A stretch of 64,000 bases of DNA from CALODP01 sp942492055 (lineage in GTDB: Bacteria > Bacteroidota > Ignavibacteria > Ignavibacteriales > Melioribacteraceae). The position numbers and the translations under genes were made by a program. A model generated the notes under the pieces. The model did no database searches. It was not told the DNA's origin and worked only from the letters and a program-made list of their open reading frames with translations. This document shows positions 35,619-44,843 of this stretch, one piece after another; position 1 is the stretch's first letter; the number at the start of each line of letters is the position of its first letter. The stretch covers positions 372,001 through 436,000 of the forward strand of contig CALODP010000002.1 of NCBI GenBank assembly GCA_942492055.1, written 5' to 3'.

Positions 35619-37544
35619 ATGAGCGCGATAATTATTACTTTCCCTGATGGGTCGAAAAAAGAATTTGATACTGGGATTACCCCCTTCGAAATAGCGAAAT
35701 CTATTTCAGGCCGCTTGGCAAAAGAAGCAATCGTTTCAAAAATCGACGGTGCTTTGAAAGATATTAATACACCTATCTCAAAAGACTCTGACCTTCAGAT
35801 ATTCACATTCAATGATGTAGAAGGAAAATTGACTTACTGGCATTCAACTTCCCATTTAATGGCACACGCTGTTAAGGAGTTGTATCCGGAAGCAAAATTC
35901 GGAGTAGGTCCTTCTATAGAAACCGGATTTTATTACGATATCGATATCAATACGAAATTAACCGAAGAAGATTTGGTTAAGATTGAGAAAAAGATGTTGG
36001 AATTGGCCGGAAAGGATGAATCTTTCGAGAGAGGAGTATTATCCAAGAAAGAAGCTCTTGAGTTTTTTAACGGCGACGAATACAAAATGGAACTAATTGA
36101 CGGTCTCGATGAAGAGAAGGACGTCATTAGTATATATAAGGAAGGTGTCTTTACAGATTTGTGTACAGGACCTCATCTTCCTACTACAAAAGAGATAAAA
36201 CATGTTAAGTTATTGTCTGTTTCCGGATCTTATTGGAGAGGGGACGAGAATAACAAACAGATGCAGAGAATCTACGGCATTTCCTTTCCAAAGAAGAAAA
36301 TGTTGGAAGAGCATCTCGAATTCTTAGAAGAAGCAAAAAAGAGAGATCACAGAAAGCTGGGAAAACAGCTTGATCTTTTCAGCATTCACGAAGAAGCAGG
36401 CGCAGGGCTTATTTACTGGCATCCGAAAGGATCCAGAGTTCGTCACGCAATTGAAGATTTCTGGAAGAATGCTCACATGGATAACGGGTACGAATTGCTT
36501 TATACTCCTCACGTAGGAAAGAGCAATCTTTGGGAAACAAGCGGGCATTTGTCCCACTTCAAAGAAAATATGTATTCGCCCATGGAAATTGACGAAACCG
36601 ATTACTACGTCAAACCAATGAACTGTCCGTTTCATATCATGATCTACAAAACTCAGTTGAGGTCTTACAGAGATTTACCATTGAGATGGGCGGAATTAGG
36701 TACTGTTTATAGATACGAAAAAAGTGGTGTTCTTCACGGATTGTTAAGAGTTCGCGGATTTACACAAGATGACGCTCATATTTTCTGTGCTCAAGATCAG
36801 ATAGAAGATGAGATCATCGAAGTTCTAAGATTTTCTCTCTATATGTGGAAATCATTTGGATTTGACAAACTAAAATTTTATGTTTCGACCAGGCCTGAAA
36901 AAGCTGTTGGCAACGATGAGCTGTGGGATAAGGCTACCAAGTCTTTAGAGAAAGCGTTGGAAAGAGAAGGCTTGGATTACGAAGTCGACGAAGGTGGCGG
37001 AGCGTTCTACGGTCCTAAGATCGATATTAAGATAAAAGACGCTTTGAACAGAGAATGGCAAATGAGTACCATTCAGTTTGACTTCAACCTTCCTGAAAGA
37101 TTTGACATGAAGTATATCGGGGAGGATGGTAAAGAACATAGACCATTCATGGTTCATAGAGCCCTTTTGGGATCTATAGAGCGATTCATGGGTGTTTTGA
37201 TAGAGCATTTTGGAGGAGCATTTCCGGTTTGGTTAGCTCCTGTTCAGTGTGCTGTTGTTCCGGTTTCGCAGAACTATTTTGAATATGCCGAAGAAGTTTA
37301 CAACCGTTTGAAAGCTGCTGGTGTAAGAGTTGAAATCGATAAACGAAACGAAAAAATTGGCTATAAGATTAGGGACTGGGAAACTAACAAAGCTCCTTAT
37401 ATGTTGGTAGTAGGTGAGAAAGAAAAAGAAGCGGGAACTGTTTCCGTACGCCAGCATAAATTAGGGGATAAAGGAAGTATTCAGTTAGATGAATTCATAA
37501 AAGAAATAACTAGTTCCATAGCCAATAAGAATAATAACAATTAA
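35619..37544 (+). CDS. thrS: Threonyl-tRNA synthetase
   Basis: 641 residues, the normal length. Order: TGS domain (about 1-62), editing domain with 'HSTSHLMAHAV' and 'CTGPHLPTT' metal/His motifs (about 70-230), class II catalytic core with motif 2 'RYEKSGVLHGLLRVRGFTQDD' region (position about 365-385), the zinc ligand Cys in 'MNCPFHI', and motif 3 'PFMVHRALLGSIERFMGVLIE' region (about 505-525), then the anticodon-binding domain. It charges tRNA-Thr. It heads the translation-gene run thrS-infC-rpmI-rplT-pheS-pheT; infC follows after 12 bases. Confidence 0.97.
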   Translation: MSAIIITFPDGSKKEFDTGITPFEIAKSISGRLAKEAIVSKIDGALKDINTPISKDSDLQIFTFNDVEGKLTYWHSTSHLMAHAVKELYPEAKFGVGPSIETGFYYDIDINTKLTEEDLVKIEKKMLELAGKDESFERGVLSKKEALEFFNGDEYKMELIDGLDEEKDVISIYKEGVFTDLCTGPHLPTTKEIKHVKLLSVSGSYWRGDENNKQMQRIYGISFPKKKMLEEHLEFLEEAKKRDHRKLGKQLDLFSIHEEAGAGLIYWHPKGSRVRHAIEDFWKNAHMDNGYELLYTPHVGKSNLWETSGHLSHFKENMYSPMEIDETDYYVKPMNCPFHIMIYKTQLRSYRDLPLRWAELGTVYRYEKSGVLHGLLRVRGFTQDDAHIFCAQDQIEDEIIEVLRFSLYMWKSFGFDKLKFYVSTRPEKAVGNDELWDKATKSLEKALEREGLDYEVDEGGGAFYGPKIDIKIKDALNREWQMSTIQFDFNLPERFDMKYIGEDGKEHRPFMVHRALLGSIERFMGVLIEHFGGAFPVWLAPVQCAVVPVSQNYFEYAEEVYNRLKAAGVRVEIDKRNEKIGYKIRDWETNKAPYMLVVGEKEKEAGTVSVRQHKLGDKGSIQLDEFIKEITSSIANKNNNN

Positions 37545-37556
37545 GAGAGGTGTTGT

Positions 37557-38096
37557 ATCGCTCCTAAGCAAGAAAGAACCAGAATTAACCGAGATTTATT
37601 AAATCTGAAAGAAGTTAGGTTAATCGATTCCGGCGGTCAACAAGTAGGTGTAATTTCCGTTAAGGAGGCTTTAAAAAAAGCTGAAGAAGCTGAGTTGGAT
37701 CTCGTTGAGATAGCTCCTAATGCCAAACCTCCTGTATGCAAAATAATAGATTTCGGAAAGTACGTATACGAACAACAGAAGAGAGACAAACTTCAGAAAA
37801 AGAAACAGCAAGTTACGGTATTAAAAGAGATTCGGTTGCATCCTAATACTGATACTCACGATTTTGAGTTCAAAGCGCGTCATGCTGCAAATTTTCTAGA
37901 AGATGGAAACAAAGTTAAAATTTCCGTTATTTTCAAAGGACGTGAGTTAGCTTATAAAGAACACGGAGAGAAATTACTCAGGAAATTTATTGAAAAATTA
38001 GAAGAAGAAGCTAAAGTTGAAAATGCAATTCGCTTCGAAGGCAGAACGATGCATGTAATTTTAGCACCACAAAAATCAAAGAAGAAAAAGAATTAA
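37557..38096 (+). CDS. infC: Translation initiation factor IF-3, probable AUC start
   Basis: 179 residues. The protein is homologous to IF-3 from its first residues ('APKQERTRINRDLL') to the end. The only start that fits is an ATC codon at 37557: no ATG, GTG or TTG lies in frame between the thrS stop and the conserved N-terminus, and 'agagagg' sits six bases upstream of the ATC. The next usable codon, TTG at 37695, would remove 46 residues including the N-terminal domain. In many bacteria infC starts with a rare AUU-type codon and IF-3 represses its own mRNA by rejecting that start, so the same autoregulation is likely here. Confidence 0.92.
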   Translation: MAPKQERTRINRDLLNLKEVRLIDSGGQQVGVISVKEALKKAEEAELDLVEIAPNAKPPVCKIIDFGKYVYEQQKRDKLQKKKQQVTVLKEIRLHPNTDTHDFEFKARHAANFLEDGNKVKISVIFKGRELAYKEHGEKLLRKFIEKLEEEAKVENAIRFEGRTMHVILAPQKSKKKKN

Positions 38097-38114
38097 AATT
38101 AGACGGGTGATCGT

Positions 38115-38309
38115 ATGCCAAAAATGAAAAGTAATCGTGGAGCCGCAAAGAGTTTCAAAGTAACCGGTTCCGGTAAGATTAAAAGACATAAAGCGTATAA
38201 GTCTCACATTCTTACTAAGAAGAGTACTAAGAGAAAAAGAAATCTTAGAAAGGCTACCTTAGTTGCTGAGTCTGATATGAAACGTGTAAAAACTATGATT
38301 CAAAAATGA
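38115..38309 (+). CDS. rpmI: Ribosomal protein bL35
   Basis: 64 residues starting 'MPKMKSNRGAAKSFKVTGSG', a highly basic protein of the normal bL35 length. It is part of the large ribosomal subunit. It lies 18 bases after infC and 15 bases before rplT, the conserved infC-rpmI-rplT order. Confidence 0.97.
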   Translation: MPKMKSNRGAAKSFKVTGSGKIKRHKAYKSHILTKKSTKRKRNLRKATLVAESDMKRVKTMIQK

Positions 38310-38324
38310 TAAAGGAAATAAGTC

Positions 38325-38672
38325 ATGCCTAGATCAACAAATAAAGTCGCGTCAAAGCATAGACGTAAAAAACTTCTCGGTATGGCCAAAGGCTACTGGG
38401 GTGCGCGCAGCAATGTGTTAACTGTTGCAAAACATCACGTAGAGAAAGGTCTACAGCACGCTTATCGTGACAGAAAAGCTAAAAAGAGAATTTTTAGACA
38501 ATTATGGATTGTTAGGATCAACGCTGCTGCTAGAGAAAACGGCACTACATATTCAAGATTAATTGATTCATTGAATAAAAAAGGCGTTGATATAAACAGA
38601 AAACTTCTAGCAAACTTAGCAGTGGAAAATCCAAAGGCTTTTACTGATATAGTAAAATTTGTAATGAACTAA
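38325..38672 (+). CDS. rplT: Ribosomal protein bL20
   Basis: 115 residues, basic, with the bL20 signature 'HRRKKLLGMAKGYWGARS' and 'RQLWIVRINAAARENG'. bL20 is needed early in 50S assembly and, in some bacteria, represses the infC operon by binding its mRNA. The gene ends just before a strong terminator. Confidence 0.97.
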   Translation: MPRSTNKVASKHRRKKLLGMAKGYWGARSNVLTVAKHHVEKGLQHAYRDRKAKKRIFRQLWIVRINAAARENGTTYSRLIDSLNKKGVDINRKLLANLAVENPKAFTDIVKFVMN

Positions 38673-38676
38673 GTTT

Positions 38677-38730
38677 ATACCCTCTTGAATATCGCCTGTA
38701 GCGTGTAAATATTCTTGAGGGTATTTTTTT
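38677..38730 (+). terminator. Intrinsic terminator after rplT
   Basis: A 16-bp stem (ataccctcttgaatat / atattcttgagggtat) with a 16-base loop, closed by a run of seven T residues. It separates thrS-infC-rpmI-rplT from pheS-pheT. Confidence 0.93.
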
Positions 38731-38755
38731 AAATTTTTCAGTGGATAGTGGAACA

Positions 38756-39745
38756 ATGTTAGAAAGAATTCAGCTAGCAGAGAAGAACTTTAAATCAGAC
38801 ATCAAGGAGATTTCAAATTCCAAAGATGCTGAGGAGATTAGATTAAAATACTTTAGTAAAAAGGGTATTTTCTCGCAGCTTTTTGAAGATTTCAGAGCTT
38901 TACCTAAAGATGAAAAACCGAAGTATGGTAAGGTATTGAATGAAGTTAGAAATGAAGCGCAGAATGAGTTTAATGAGTTAAAAGAAAGCATCGAGAAAAA
39001 TACCAACTCGTCTAAAGATTATATAGATTTGACCCTTCCCGGAAGAAAACAGGAGAAGGGAACAAAGCATATTCTTATGCAGACACTCAATGAGATCAAA
39101 CAAATCTTTAAAGGGCTTGGTTTTTCTATCTATCTTGGTCCGGAATTAGAATCGGATTATAATAATTTCGAAGCGTTGAATTTCCCTGCCGATCATCCGG
39201 CAAGAGATATGCAAGATACGTTTTTCGTTAATGATAATTTCTTATTTAGAACTCATACATCTCCCGTACAAGTAAGACTGATGCATTCGAAGAAGCCTCC
39301 TTTGAGAGCTATAATGCCTGGTAAGGTGTACAGAAACGAAGCGATTAGCGCTAAGAGTTACTGTCTATTCCATCAGGTTGAAGGGCTATATGTCGATACT
39401 GATGTAACATTTGCTGAACTTAAGGGTACAATCGTCGCTTTTGCACAGCAATTTTTCGGTGAAGATGTTAAATATAGATTTCGTCCGAGTTTCTTCCCAT
39501 TTACTGAGCCTAGCGCAGAAGTTGATATCTGGTGGCAGCCAAAAGGGAAGGAAGGAAGATGGTTGGAAATATTAGGATGCGGAATGGTTGATCCTAATGT
39601 TTTGACAAATGTCGGAATTGATCCTGATAAATATACCGGATACGCATTCGGAATGGGAGTTGAAAGAATCGCCTTATTAAAGTATGGTATCGATGATATC
39701 AGAACTTTCTTTGATAATGATAAACGATTCTTAATGCAGTTTTAA
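38756..39745 (+). CDS. pheS: Phenylalanyl-tRNA synthetase alpha subunit
   Basis: 329 residues from the ATG at 38756; a GTG at 38741 would add five residues but lacks a ribosome site. An N-terminal coiled-coil (about 1-85) that binds tRNA is followed by the class II core: 'FRTHTSPVQVR' (motif region), 'GKVYRNEAISAKSYCLFHQVE' region (about 190-210), 'FRPSFFPFTEPSAEVDI' and motif 3 'YAFGMGVERIALLKYGIDDI'. All catalytic motifs look intact. It works as an alpha2-beta2 complex with PheT, whose gene next to it is damaged. Confidence 0.95.
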   Translation: MLERIQLAEKNFKSDIKEISNSKDAEEIRLKYFSKKGIFSQLFEDFRALPKDEKPKYGKVLNEVRNEAQNEFNELKESIEKNTNSSKDYIDLTLPGRKQEKGTKHILMQTLNEIKQIFKGLGFSIYLGPELESDYNNFEALNFPADHPARDMQDTFFVNDNFLFRTHTSPVQVRLMHSKKPPLRAIMPGKVYRNEAISAKSYCLFHQVEGLYVDTDVTFAELKGTIVAFAQQFFGEDVKYRFRPSFFPFTEPSAEVDIWWQPKGKEGRWLEILGCGMVDPNVLTNVGIDPDKYTGYAFGMGVERIALLKYGIDDIRTFFDNDKRFLMQF

Positions 39746-39797
39746 TTTGTAAGAAATTCCAAATAGAGTTAAACCCGAGTTTAAGGGAGAGGAAAAG

Positions 39798-41655
39798 TTG
39801 AAAGTTTCACTTAACTGGTTGAAAGATTATATCGATCTCAGCAATTATACAGCTGACGAAATTGTAGATAAATTAACTACTTCCGGATTGGAAGTAGATG
39901 AAGTTATAGATCAAAGCAAACAGTTTGATAAATTTGTTGTCGGATATGTAAAGGAAAGAATAAAGCATCCGGATGCCGATAAACTTTCTTTATGCAAAGT
40001 ATTCGACGGAACTGAAGATCTGGCAATTGTTTGTGGCGCTCCGAATGTTGATGCGGGACAAAAAATTGCTCTGGCTAAAGTTGGTGCAGTTGTACCGAAC
40101 GGTGGATTTGAGATTAAAAAAGCTAAGATCAGGGGAGAAAAATCTTTCGGGATGATTTGTGCCGAAGATGAACTCGGATTGAGTGAGGATCATGCCGGAA
40201 TTATGGTTCTTGATGAGTCGCTTGAAGCGGGGACTCCTCTTGCAGATGCTCTCGGATTGAATGATGTTGTAATGGATATCGACATCACACCAAACAGAGC
40301 CGATGCCTTTAGTCACTACGGAATTGCACGTGATCTATCAGCAATTCTTGGACTTGAACTCAAAGAATTACCTTTGAATCTGAAGGAAGAAGAATTCAAA
40401 TCGGAAGACTTAGCCTCTGTTGAGATTAAAAATGAAATTGATTGCCCAAGATATGTTGCTAAAGTTGTAAAGGATGTGACTGTAAAGGAATCACCTGAAT
40501 GGTTACAGAAAAGAATTACAGCTATAGGTTTAAGACCAATTAATAATGTTGTTGACGTAACGAATTACATTCTACACGATCTCGGACAACCTTTACATGC
40601 ATTCGATTTGGATCAGTTGGCCGGAAAGAAAATTGTAGTTAAAAGCGCAGGGGATCAAAAGAAATTTGTTACTCTCGATTCGAAAGAGAGAGAACTGCTT
40701 CCTACGGATTTGATGATTTGTGACGGTGAAAAACCTGTTGCGGTTGCCGGTGTAATGGGGGGAGAAAATTCCGAAGTAACAGAAGCAACAAAAGATGTAT
40801 TAATCGAAAGCGCATATTTCCGTCCTTCTGCTGTTCGTAAGACAGCCAAAAAGATGGGAATTTCTACCGATGCCTCATTCAGATTCGAACGTGGTTGCAA
40901 CCCTGAAATCGTTGTATATGCAGCAAAAAGAGCGGCTGAGTTGATAGCTGAATTAGGCGAAGGAAAGATCGCAGCCGGAGAAATTGACGCATATCCGAAG
41001 GAAATTGAACATAGAAAAGTGGAAATAAGATTTTCAAGAATTCATGATGTTTTGGGATACAAAGTTGAGAATGAAAAAGTTAAAGAAATTTTCAAAAGCC
41101 TGCAACTTACAATCTTAGAAGAAAAAGAGAATGGATTATTGGTTGATGTTCCTCCTTTCAGACATGACATTGAGAGAGAAATTGATTTAATTGAAGAAGT
41201 TGCTCGTGTATTCGGATACGATAACATTCCAAGTGTCCAGAAAATCGGAATTACTCTGGAGAAGAAAATTGATCAATCAAAGGGTAATGAAGAATTAAGA
41301 GAAAATTTGGTTTCACTCGGATTGAATAAATGATGTAGATCGGGAAGAAAATAGTTTCGAGGAACTACTGAAATTCCCGAAAATGAAAAGAGATTTTGCT
41401 TTCGTATTGGATAATGATATTGACTCTGCAGATGTAATTAGTGCAATAAAGAATGGTAGTTCTGCGCTATTGAAAAATGTAAAGTTATTCGATATCTTTG
41501 AAAGTGAAAGCATAGGGGAGAAGAAAAAATCGTTAGCTTTTGAGTTAGAATATTTTGACAAGGCGAGAACACTTACGGACGATGAAGTAGATAAAGATTT
41601 CTGGAAAGCGATTGAAACTGTAAAGAAAACTTTTAATGCTGAACTTAGAGGGTAG
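39798..41655 (+). pseudogene. pheT: Phenylalanyl-tRNA synthetase beta subunit with a large internal deletion
   Basis: Two pieces in different frames. Piece 1 (39798-41333, TTG start, 511 residues) carries the EMAP-like tRNA-binding domain ('HPDADKLSLCKV'), the B3/4 editing domain, and the B5 domain, then stops after 'ELRENLVSLGLNK', about 30 residues into the catalytic-like core. Piece 2 (open from about 41332; ends 41655) begins near 'SFEELLKFPKMKRDFAFV' and is a normal ferredoxin-fold anticodon-binding domain. About 180-190 residues of the core expected between them are missing, as PheT is usually near 790-800 residues. As pheT is essential, a misassembly or a second intact copy elsewhere must be considered. 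Confidence 0.85.
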
Positions 41656-41660
41656 TTATT

Positions 41661-41975
41661 TTGGCTGAATCATCCAAATATAATCTTGTAATGGATGAAC
41701 TGGCTTCTCTGGAAAAGATGATTCATATCTTTAATCAGAGAAGTGAGGAAGTAGCTATTAGGAACCAACATCTTGAAAAGCTTGTTGAAACCCTCAAAGA
41801 AGAGAACGAAGTTCTTAAAATCAAAATAAAGGAATTAGAGAATCGGATTATATCAAAAGAGCGAGAGCTTGATGATGTTGCCAAAGTAGATTCTCTTAGC
41901 TCGGAAGAAAGAGAAGCCTTTAAGAATAAAATTGGCGATTTAATTAGCAGAATAGATTATCATCTGCGCTCTTAA
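41661..41975 (+). CDS. Small coiled-coil protein upstream of zapA
   Basis: 104 residues with TTG start, 5 bases after the pheT remnant. Nearly all of it predicts as a coiled coil ('EVAIRNQHLEKLVETLKEEN', 'LKIKIKELENRIISKERELD'). Length, charge and the position directly before zapA recall ZapB-like cell-division proteins, but no specific motif proves this. The product is cytoplasmic. A role in Z-ring assembly with ZapA is an inference from context. Confidence 0.7.
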   Translation: MAESSKYNLVMDELASLEKMIHIFNQRSEEVAIRNQHLEKLVETLKEENEVLKIKIKELENRIISKERELDDVAKVDSLSSEEREAFKNKIGDLISRIDYHLRS

Positions 41976-42005
41976 ATATTATGTTAGTATGATGGTTTTG
42001 ACATA

Positions 42006-42305
42006 ATGGGTGAAAAAAAGAAGCTTAAAGTAAAAATTTTCGATAAAGAATATTCATTATTAGTTGAAAATCAAGAAATTGCAACTGAACTGGCGAAATA
42101 TGTTAATAACGTGATGAATGAAACTCGTGAAGAATTGGCTGATCAATCTAAAGATACTATAGCCATTATTGCAGCATTGAATATTGCTTATGATTTATTT
42201 GTCGAAAAAAATCAATCTCGTGAATTCTCTATACAAGCGAATGATAAAATTAAGAGAATAAAGCTTCTTTTAGACGAATCTAAGATTATGTCCTCCCCAT
42301 CATAA
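42006..42305 (+). CDS. zapA: Cell division protein ZapA
   Basis: 99 residues. The N-terminal beta-alpha part 'LKVKIFDKEYSLLVENQE' and the following helices 'IATELAKYVNNVMNETREE' and 'DTIAIIAALNIAYDLFVEK' match ZapA, which crosslinks FtsZ filaments at midcell. The gene lies 30 bases after the coiled-coil gene and just before the 6S RNA, an order (zapA-ssrS) found in many bacteria. Confidence 0.9.
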   Translation: MGEKKKLKVKIFDKEYSLLVENQEIATELAKYVNNVMNETREELADQSKDTIAIIAALNIAYDLFVEKNQSREFSIQANDKIKRIKLLLDESKIMSSPS

Positions 42306-42312
42306 GTTTTAT

Positions 42313-42500
42313 CCCGCGCTGTCAGCCCTGTATTTGAAGAACTATTAATTAAATATCAAGGGTTCTTGACTTGCGACGTGTATTACAGGCCTCATCTCGG
42401 CATGCCGGGAGTTCACTTTGTGAACCCAGTGGAAGTAAAAAGCGTCGGGCAATTACCCACTGTGCTAGGAAGGGTTCTTCCTACGGCTGACAGCGTCGGT
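42313..42500 (+). ncRNA. ssrS: 6S RNA
   Basis: About 185 bases between zapA and rny. A long closing stem 'cgctgtcagcc' / 'ggctgacagcg' (42317-42327 with 42485-42495) encloses the region. Inside it, GAAGAAC pairs with GTTCTTC, CGACG with CGTCG, and the apex 'ctcggcatgccgggag' and 'gttcactttgtgaac' form hairpins. This gives the 6S layout of a long imperfect duplex with an open centre that mimics an open promoter. 6S RNA binds housekeeping RNA polymerase holoenzyme in slow growth. The location beside zapA supports the call. An 82-codon open frame across it is a shadow. Confidence 0.82.
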
Positions 42501-42531
42501 TTTATTATAAATATTCTTTTATGGAGGAAAA

Positions 42532-44103
42532 ATGTCAATATTGGATCCGCTATTTATTGTTCCAGTTGCATTGGTTGTTTTAGCTTTGGTGTTCTATTTG
42601 GGATGGGCGATTAATTCTAAGATCGGCAGGAATAATATTGCTAATTCCGAAGAAAGAGCCAAAAGAATTGTCGACGACGCGGAAAAAGAAGCAAAAAATC
42701 TGAAACGTGAAAAATTACTAGAAGTTAAAGACGAGTGGTATAAAAAGAAGCAAGAATTTGATAACGAATTAAATACAAAGCGACAAAAGTTACAAAGTTA
42801 TGAAAAAAAGCTTAAAGACCGTGAAGAAAGCTTAGACAAAAAGTTTGAAATAGTTAATACTAAGGAAGAAGAAAACAAAGAATTCGAGAATAATGTAATC
42901 GAGCGTGAAAATAACCTTATAAAAAAGGATCAAGAGTTAGATCGCTTGGTTCAAGAACAGAACATTCGTCTCGAGAAGATAGCCTCTCTTACAGCTGAAG
43001 AAGCCAAAAAGATGCTCATGGAAAACATGATCAACAAAGCCAAAAGTGACGCTGCTCAGCAAATACAGCAAATTCGCGATGAGGCGAAAGTTGAGGCTAA
43101 GAAAACATCCCAAAAAATTGTTGTTCAGGCAATTCAGAGAACTGCGGTAGATCATTCCGTTGAAACTACTGTTTCTGTTGTTCAGATTCAGAATGATGAA
43201 ATGAAAGGTAGAATCATTGGTCGTGAAGGTAGAAATATCAGAGCGTTCGAAGCCGCTACCGGAGTTGATGTTATTGTTGATGACACTCCGGAAGCTGTAA
43301 TCCTATCAGCCTTTGATCAGTTCAGACGAGAAGTAGCCAGATTATCTCTCGAAAGACTGATTGCCGATGGTAGAATTCATCCTGCCAGAATTGAAGAGGT
43401 TGTCAAGAAAGTTGAAGCTGAACTTGAAGAAGAAGTTCTAAGAGAAGGTGAAAACGCATTAATTCAATTAGGTTTGCATGGTGTTCGTCCCGAAATGACA
43501 CGACACATCGGTAAGATGAAGTACAGATCGAGCTATGGCCAGAATCTGTTGCAGCATAGTATTGAGGTTGCTTACTTAACCGGACATATGGCTTCGGAAT
43601 TAGGTTTCGATCCTATGCTTGCCAAGAAGGCCGGTTTGATGCATGACATTGGTAAGACTGTTGATAAAGCAATCGAAGGGCCACACGCATTATTAGGATA
43701 TGATCTTGCTAAGAAATTCAAAGAACATCCTATCGTTATTAACGCTATCGGTAGCCATCATGAAGATATTGAAATGGAACATCCGATTTCCGCATTAGTT
43801 CAAGCTGCTGACGCTATTAGTGGTGCAAGACCCGGCGCCAGACGCGAGCCACTCGAAAGCTATGTTAAGAGATTGGAGAATCTCGAAAATCTTGCTAAGT
43901 CTTTCGAAGGAGTTGCTAAAACATACGCAATTCAAGCCGGACGTGAAATTCGTGTTGTTGTTGAACCGGATAAAGCTGATGACGATTTTTCAGATCGTTT
44001 GGCATACGACATCGCTCAGAAAATTGAAGAGGAGATGGAGTATCCGGGACAGATTAAAGTTACAGTAATCAGAGAAGTTAGAAAAATAGCATACGCTAAA
44101 TAA
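42532..44103 (+). CDS. rny: Ribonuclease Y
   Basis: 523 residues, normal length. An N-terminal membrane helix (about 5-27) is followed by a long coiled coil (about 35-200), a KH domain ('NDEMKGRIIGREGRNIRAFE', about 220-285) and an HD hydrolase domain with the metal motif 'GLMHDIGKTVD' and 'GSHHEDIEMEHP'. The enzyme starts mRNA decay by endonucleolytic cuts at the membrane. A 'ggagg' site seven bases upstream supports the ATG. It lies 31 bases after the 6S RNA. Confidence 0.96.
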   Translation: MSILDPLFIVPVALVVLALVFYLGWAINSKIGRNNIANSEERAKRIVDDAEKEAKNLKREKLLEVKDEWYKKKQEFDNELNTKRQKLQSYEKKLKDREESLDKKFEIVNTKEEENKEFENNVIERENNLIKKDQELDRLVQEQNIRLEKIASLTAEEAKKMLMENMINKAKSDAAQQIQQIRDEAKVEAKKTSQKIVVQAIQRTAVDHSVETTVSVVQIQNDEMKGRIIGREGRNIRAFEAATGVDVIVDDTPEAVILSAFDQFRREVARLSLERLIADGRIHPARIEEVVKKVEAELEEEVLREGENALIQLGLHGVRPEMTRHIGKMKYRSSYGQNLLQHSIEVAYLTGHMASELGFDPMLAKKAGLMHDIGKTVDKAIEGPHALLGYDLAKKFKEHPIVINAIGSHHEDIEMEHPISALVQAADAISGARPGARREPLESYVKRLENLENLAKSFEGVAKTYAIQAGREIRVVVEPDKADDDFSDRLAYDIAQKIEEEMEYPGQIKVTVIREVRKIAYAK

Positions 44104-44113
44104 ATTTATACGA

Positions 44114-44143
44114 GCCCCTATTTTTATAGGGGCCTTTTATTTT
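44114..44143 (+). terminator. Intrinsic terminator after rny
   Basis: GCCCCTA and TAGGGGC form a 7-bp stem with a short T/A loop, followed by 'cttttatttt'. It ends at the base before the coaE start codon. Confidence 0.8.
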
Positions 44144-44752
44144 ATGGAATACAATAGAATCAAAATAGGAATAACAGGTGGTATAGGATCCGGAAAATCC
44201 GTTGTATGCGATCATTTCGCGTCGAAAGGATATCCTGTGATTAATGCGGACGATGTTGCCAAAAAAGTTTTGGTAGAGAACGATGAAGTACGCGCTAAAG
44301 TAATCAAACGATTCGGTAAAAAAGCTTATGACGGTAAAGAGCTTAACCGAGCTTATCTTGCCGAGCGTGTCTTCTCGAAGCCTGATGCAGTTGAACAAAT
44401 GAATTCTATTGTACACCCTCCGACAATTAGAAAAATTAAATCTCTTCAACGAACACTGCTTAATAAATCGAAGATAGTTTTCGTTGAGGCCCCACTGATA
44501 TACGAAGCGCATATTGAAAATCTGTTTGATTTTGTGATTGTTGTCTCTTGTAGTGATGATGTTAAGATTGATAGAGTTATTAACCGCGATAAGGTTGATA
44601 AAGACAGCATACTTAAGCGGATGGAAAACCAGATGCCCGATGATGAGAAAAAGGATTTAGCTGATTTTGTTATTGTAAACGACGCCACTATTGATGAGTT
44701 GAAGAGTAAGTCGGATTTTATTCTGACTTTGATTTCTTCCATGCTTAAGTAG
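44144..44752 (+). CDS. coaE: Dephospho-CoA kinase
   Basis: 202 residues. The P-loop 'GITGGIGSGKSVVCDHF' is at the start and the family motif 'GYPVINADDVAKKVL' follows; 'VFVEAPLIYEA' and 'RMENQMPDDEK' are also typical. It phosphorylates the 3'-hydroxyl of dephospho-CoA, the last step of CoA synthesis. Its ATG lies directly after the rny terminator, so it needs read-through or its own promoter. Confidence 0.94.
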   Translation: MEYNRIKIGITGGIGSGKSVVCDHFASKGYPVINADDVAKKVLVENDEVRAKVIKRFGKKAYDGKELNRAYLAERVFSKPDAVEQMNSIVHPPTIRKIKSLQRTLLNKSKIVFVEAPLIYEAHIENLFDFVIVVSCSDDVKIDRVINRDKVDKDSILKRMENQMPDDEKKDLADFVIVNDATIDELKSKSDFILTLISSMLK

Positions 44753-44755
44753 TAG

Positions 44756-44810
44756 ATAGAAAGAAATATAACAACCGAACGACCGTATTGTTGGTACGTT
44801 CTCTTTCTAT
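44756..44810. promoter_or_regulatory. Long two-part hairpin between coaE and proline dehydrogenase
   Basis: An outer stem ATAGAAAGA / TCTTTCTAT and an inner stem GAACG / CGTTC, adjacent on the 3' side, enclose 'accgtattgttggta'. It sits just after the coaE stop and ends 23 bases before the ribosome site of the next gene. It could end coaE transcription (there is no T-tract) or control the proline dehydrogenase mRNA. Confidence 0.35.
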
Positions 44811-44843
44811 ATAACTATGTTGCTCATTTTCAAGAGGTGTAAC

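Noticed and set aside
37695..38096. infC starting at TTG 37695 (133 residues)
   Set aside because: It would drop the conserved N-terminal domain of IF-3, which is fully encoded upstream in the same frame.
42366..42614. 82-codon frame between zapA and rny
   Set aside because: It overlaps the 6S RNA and the start of rny in another frame.
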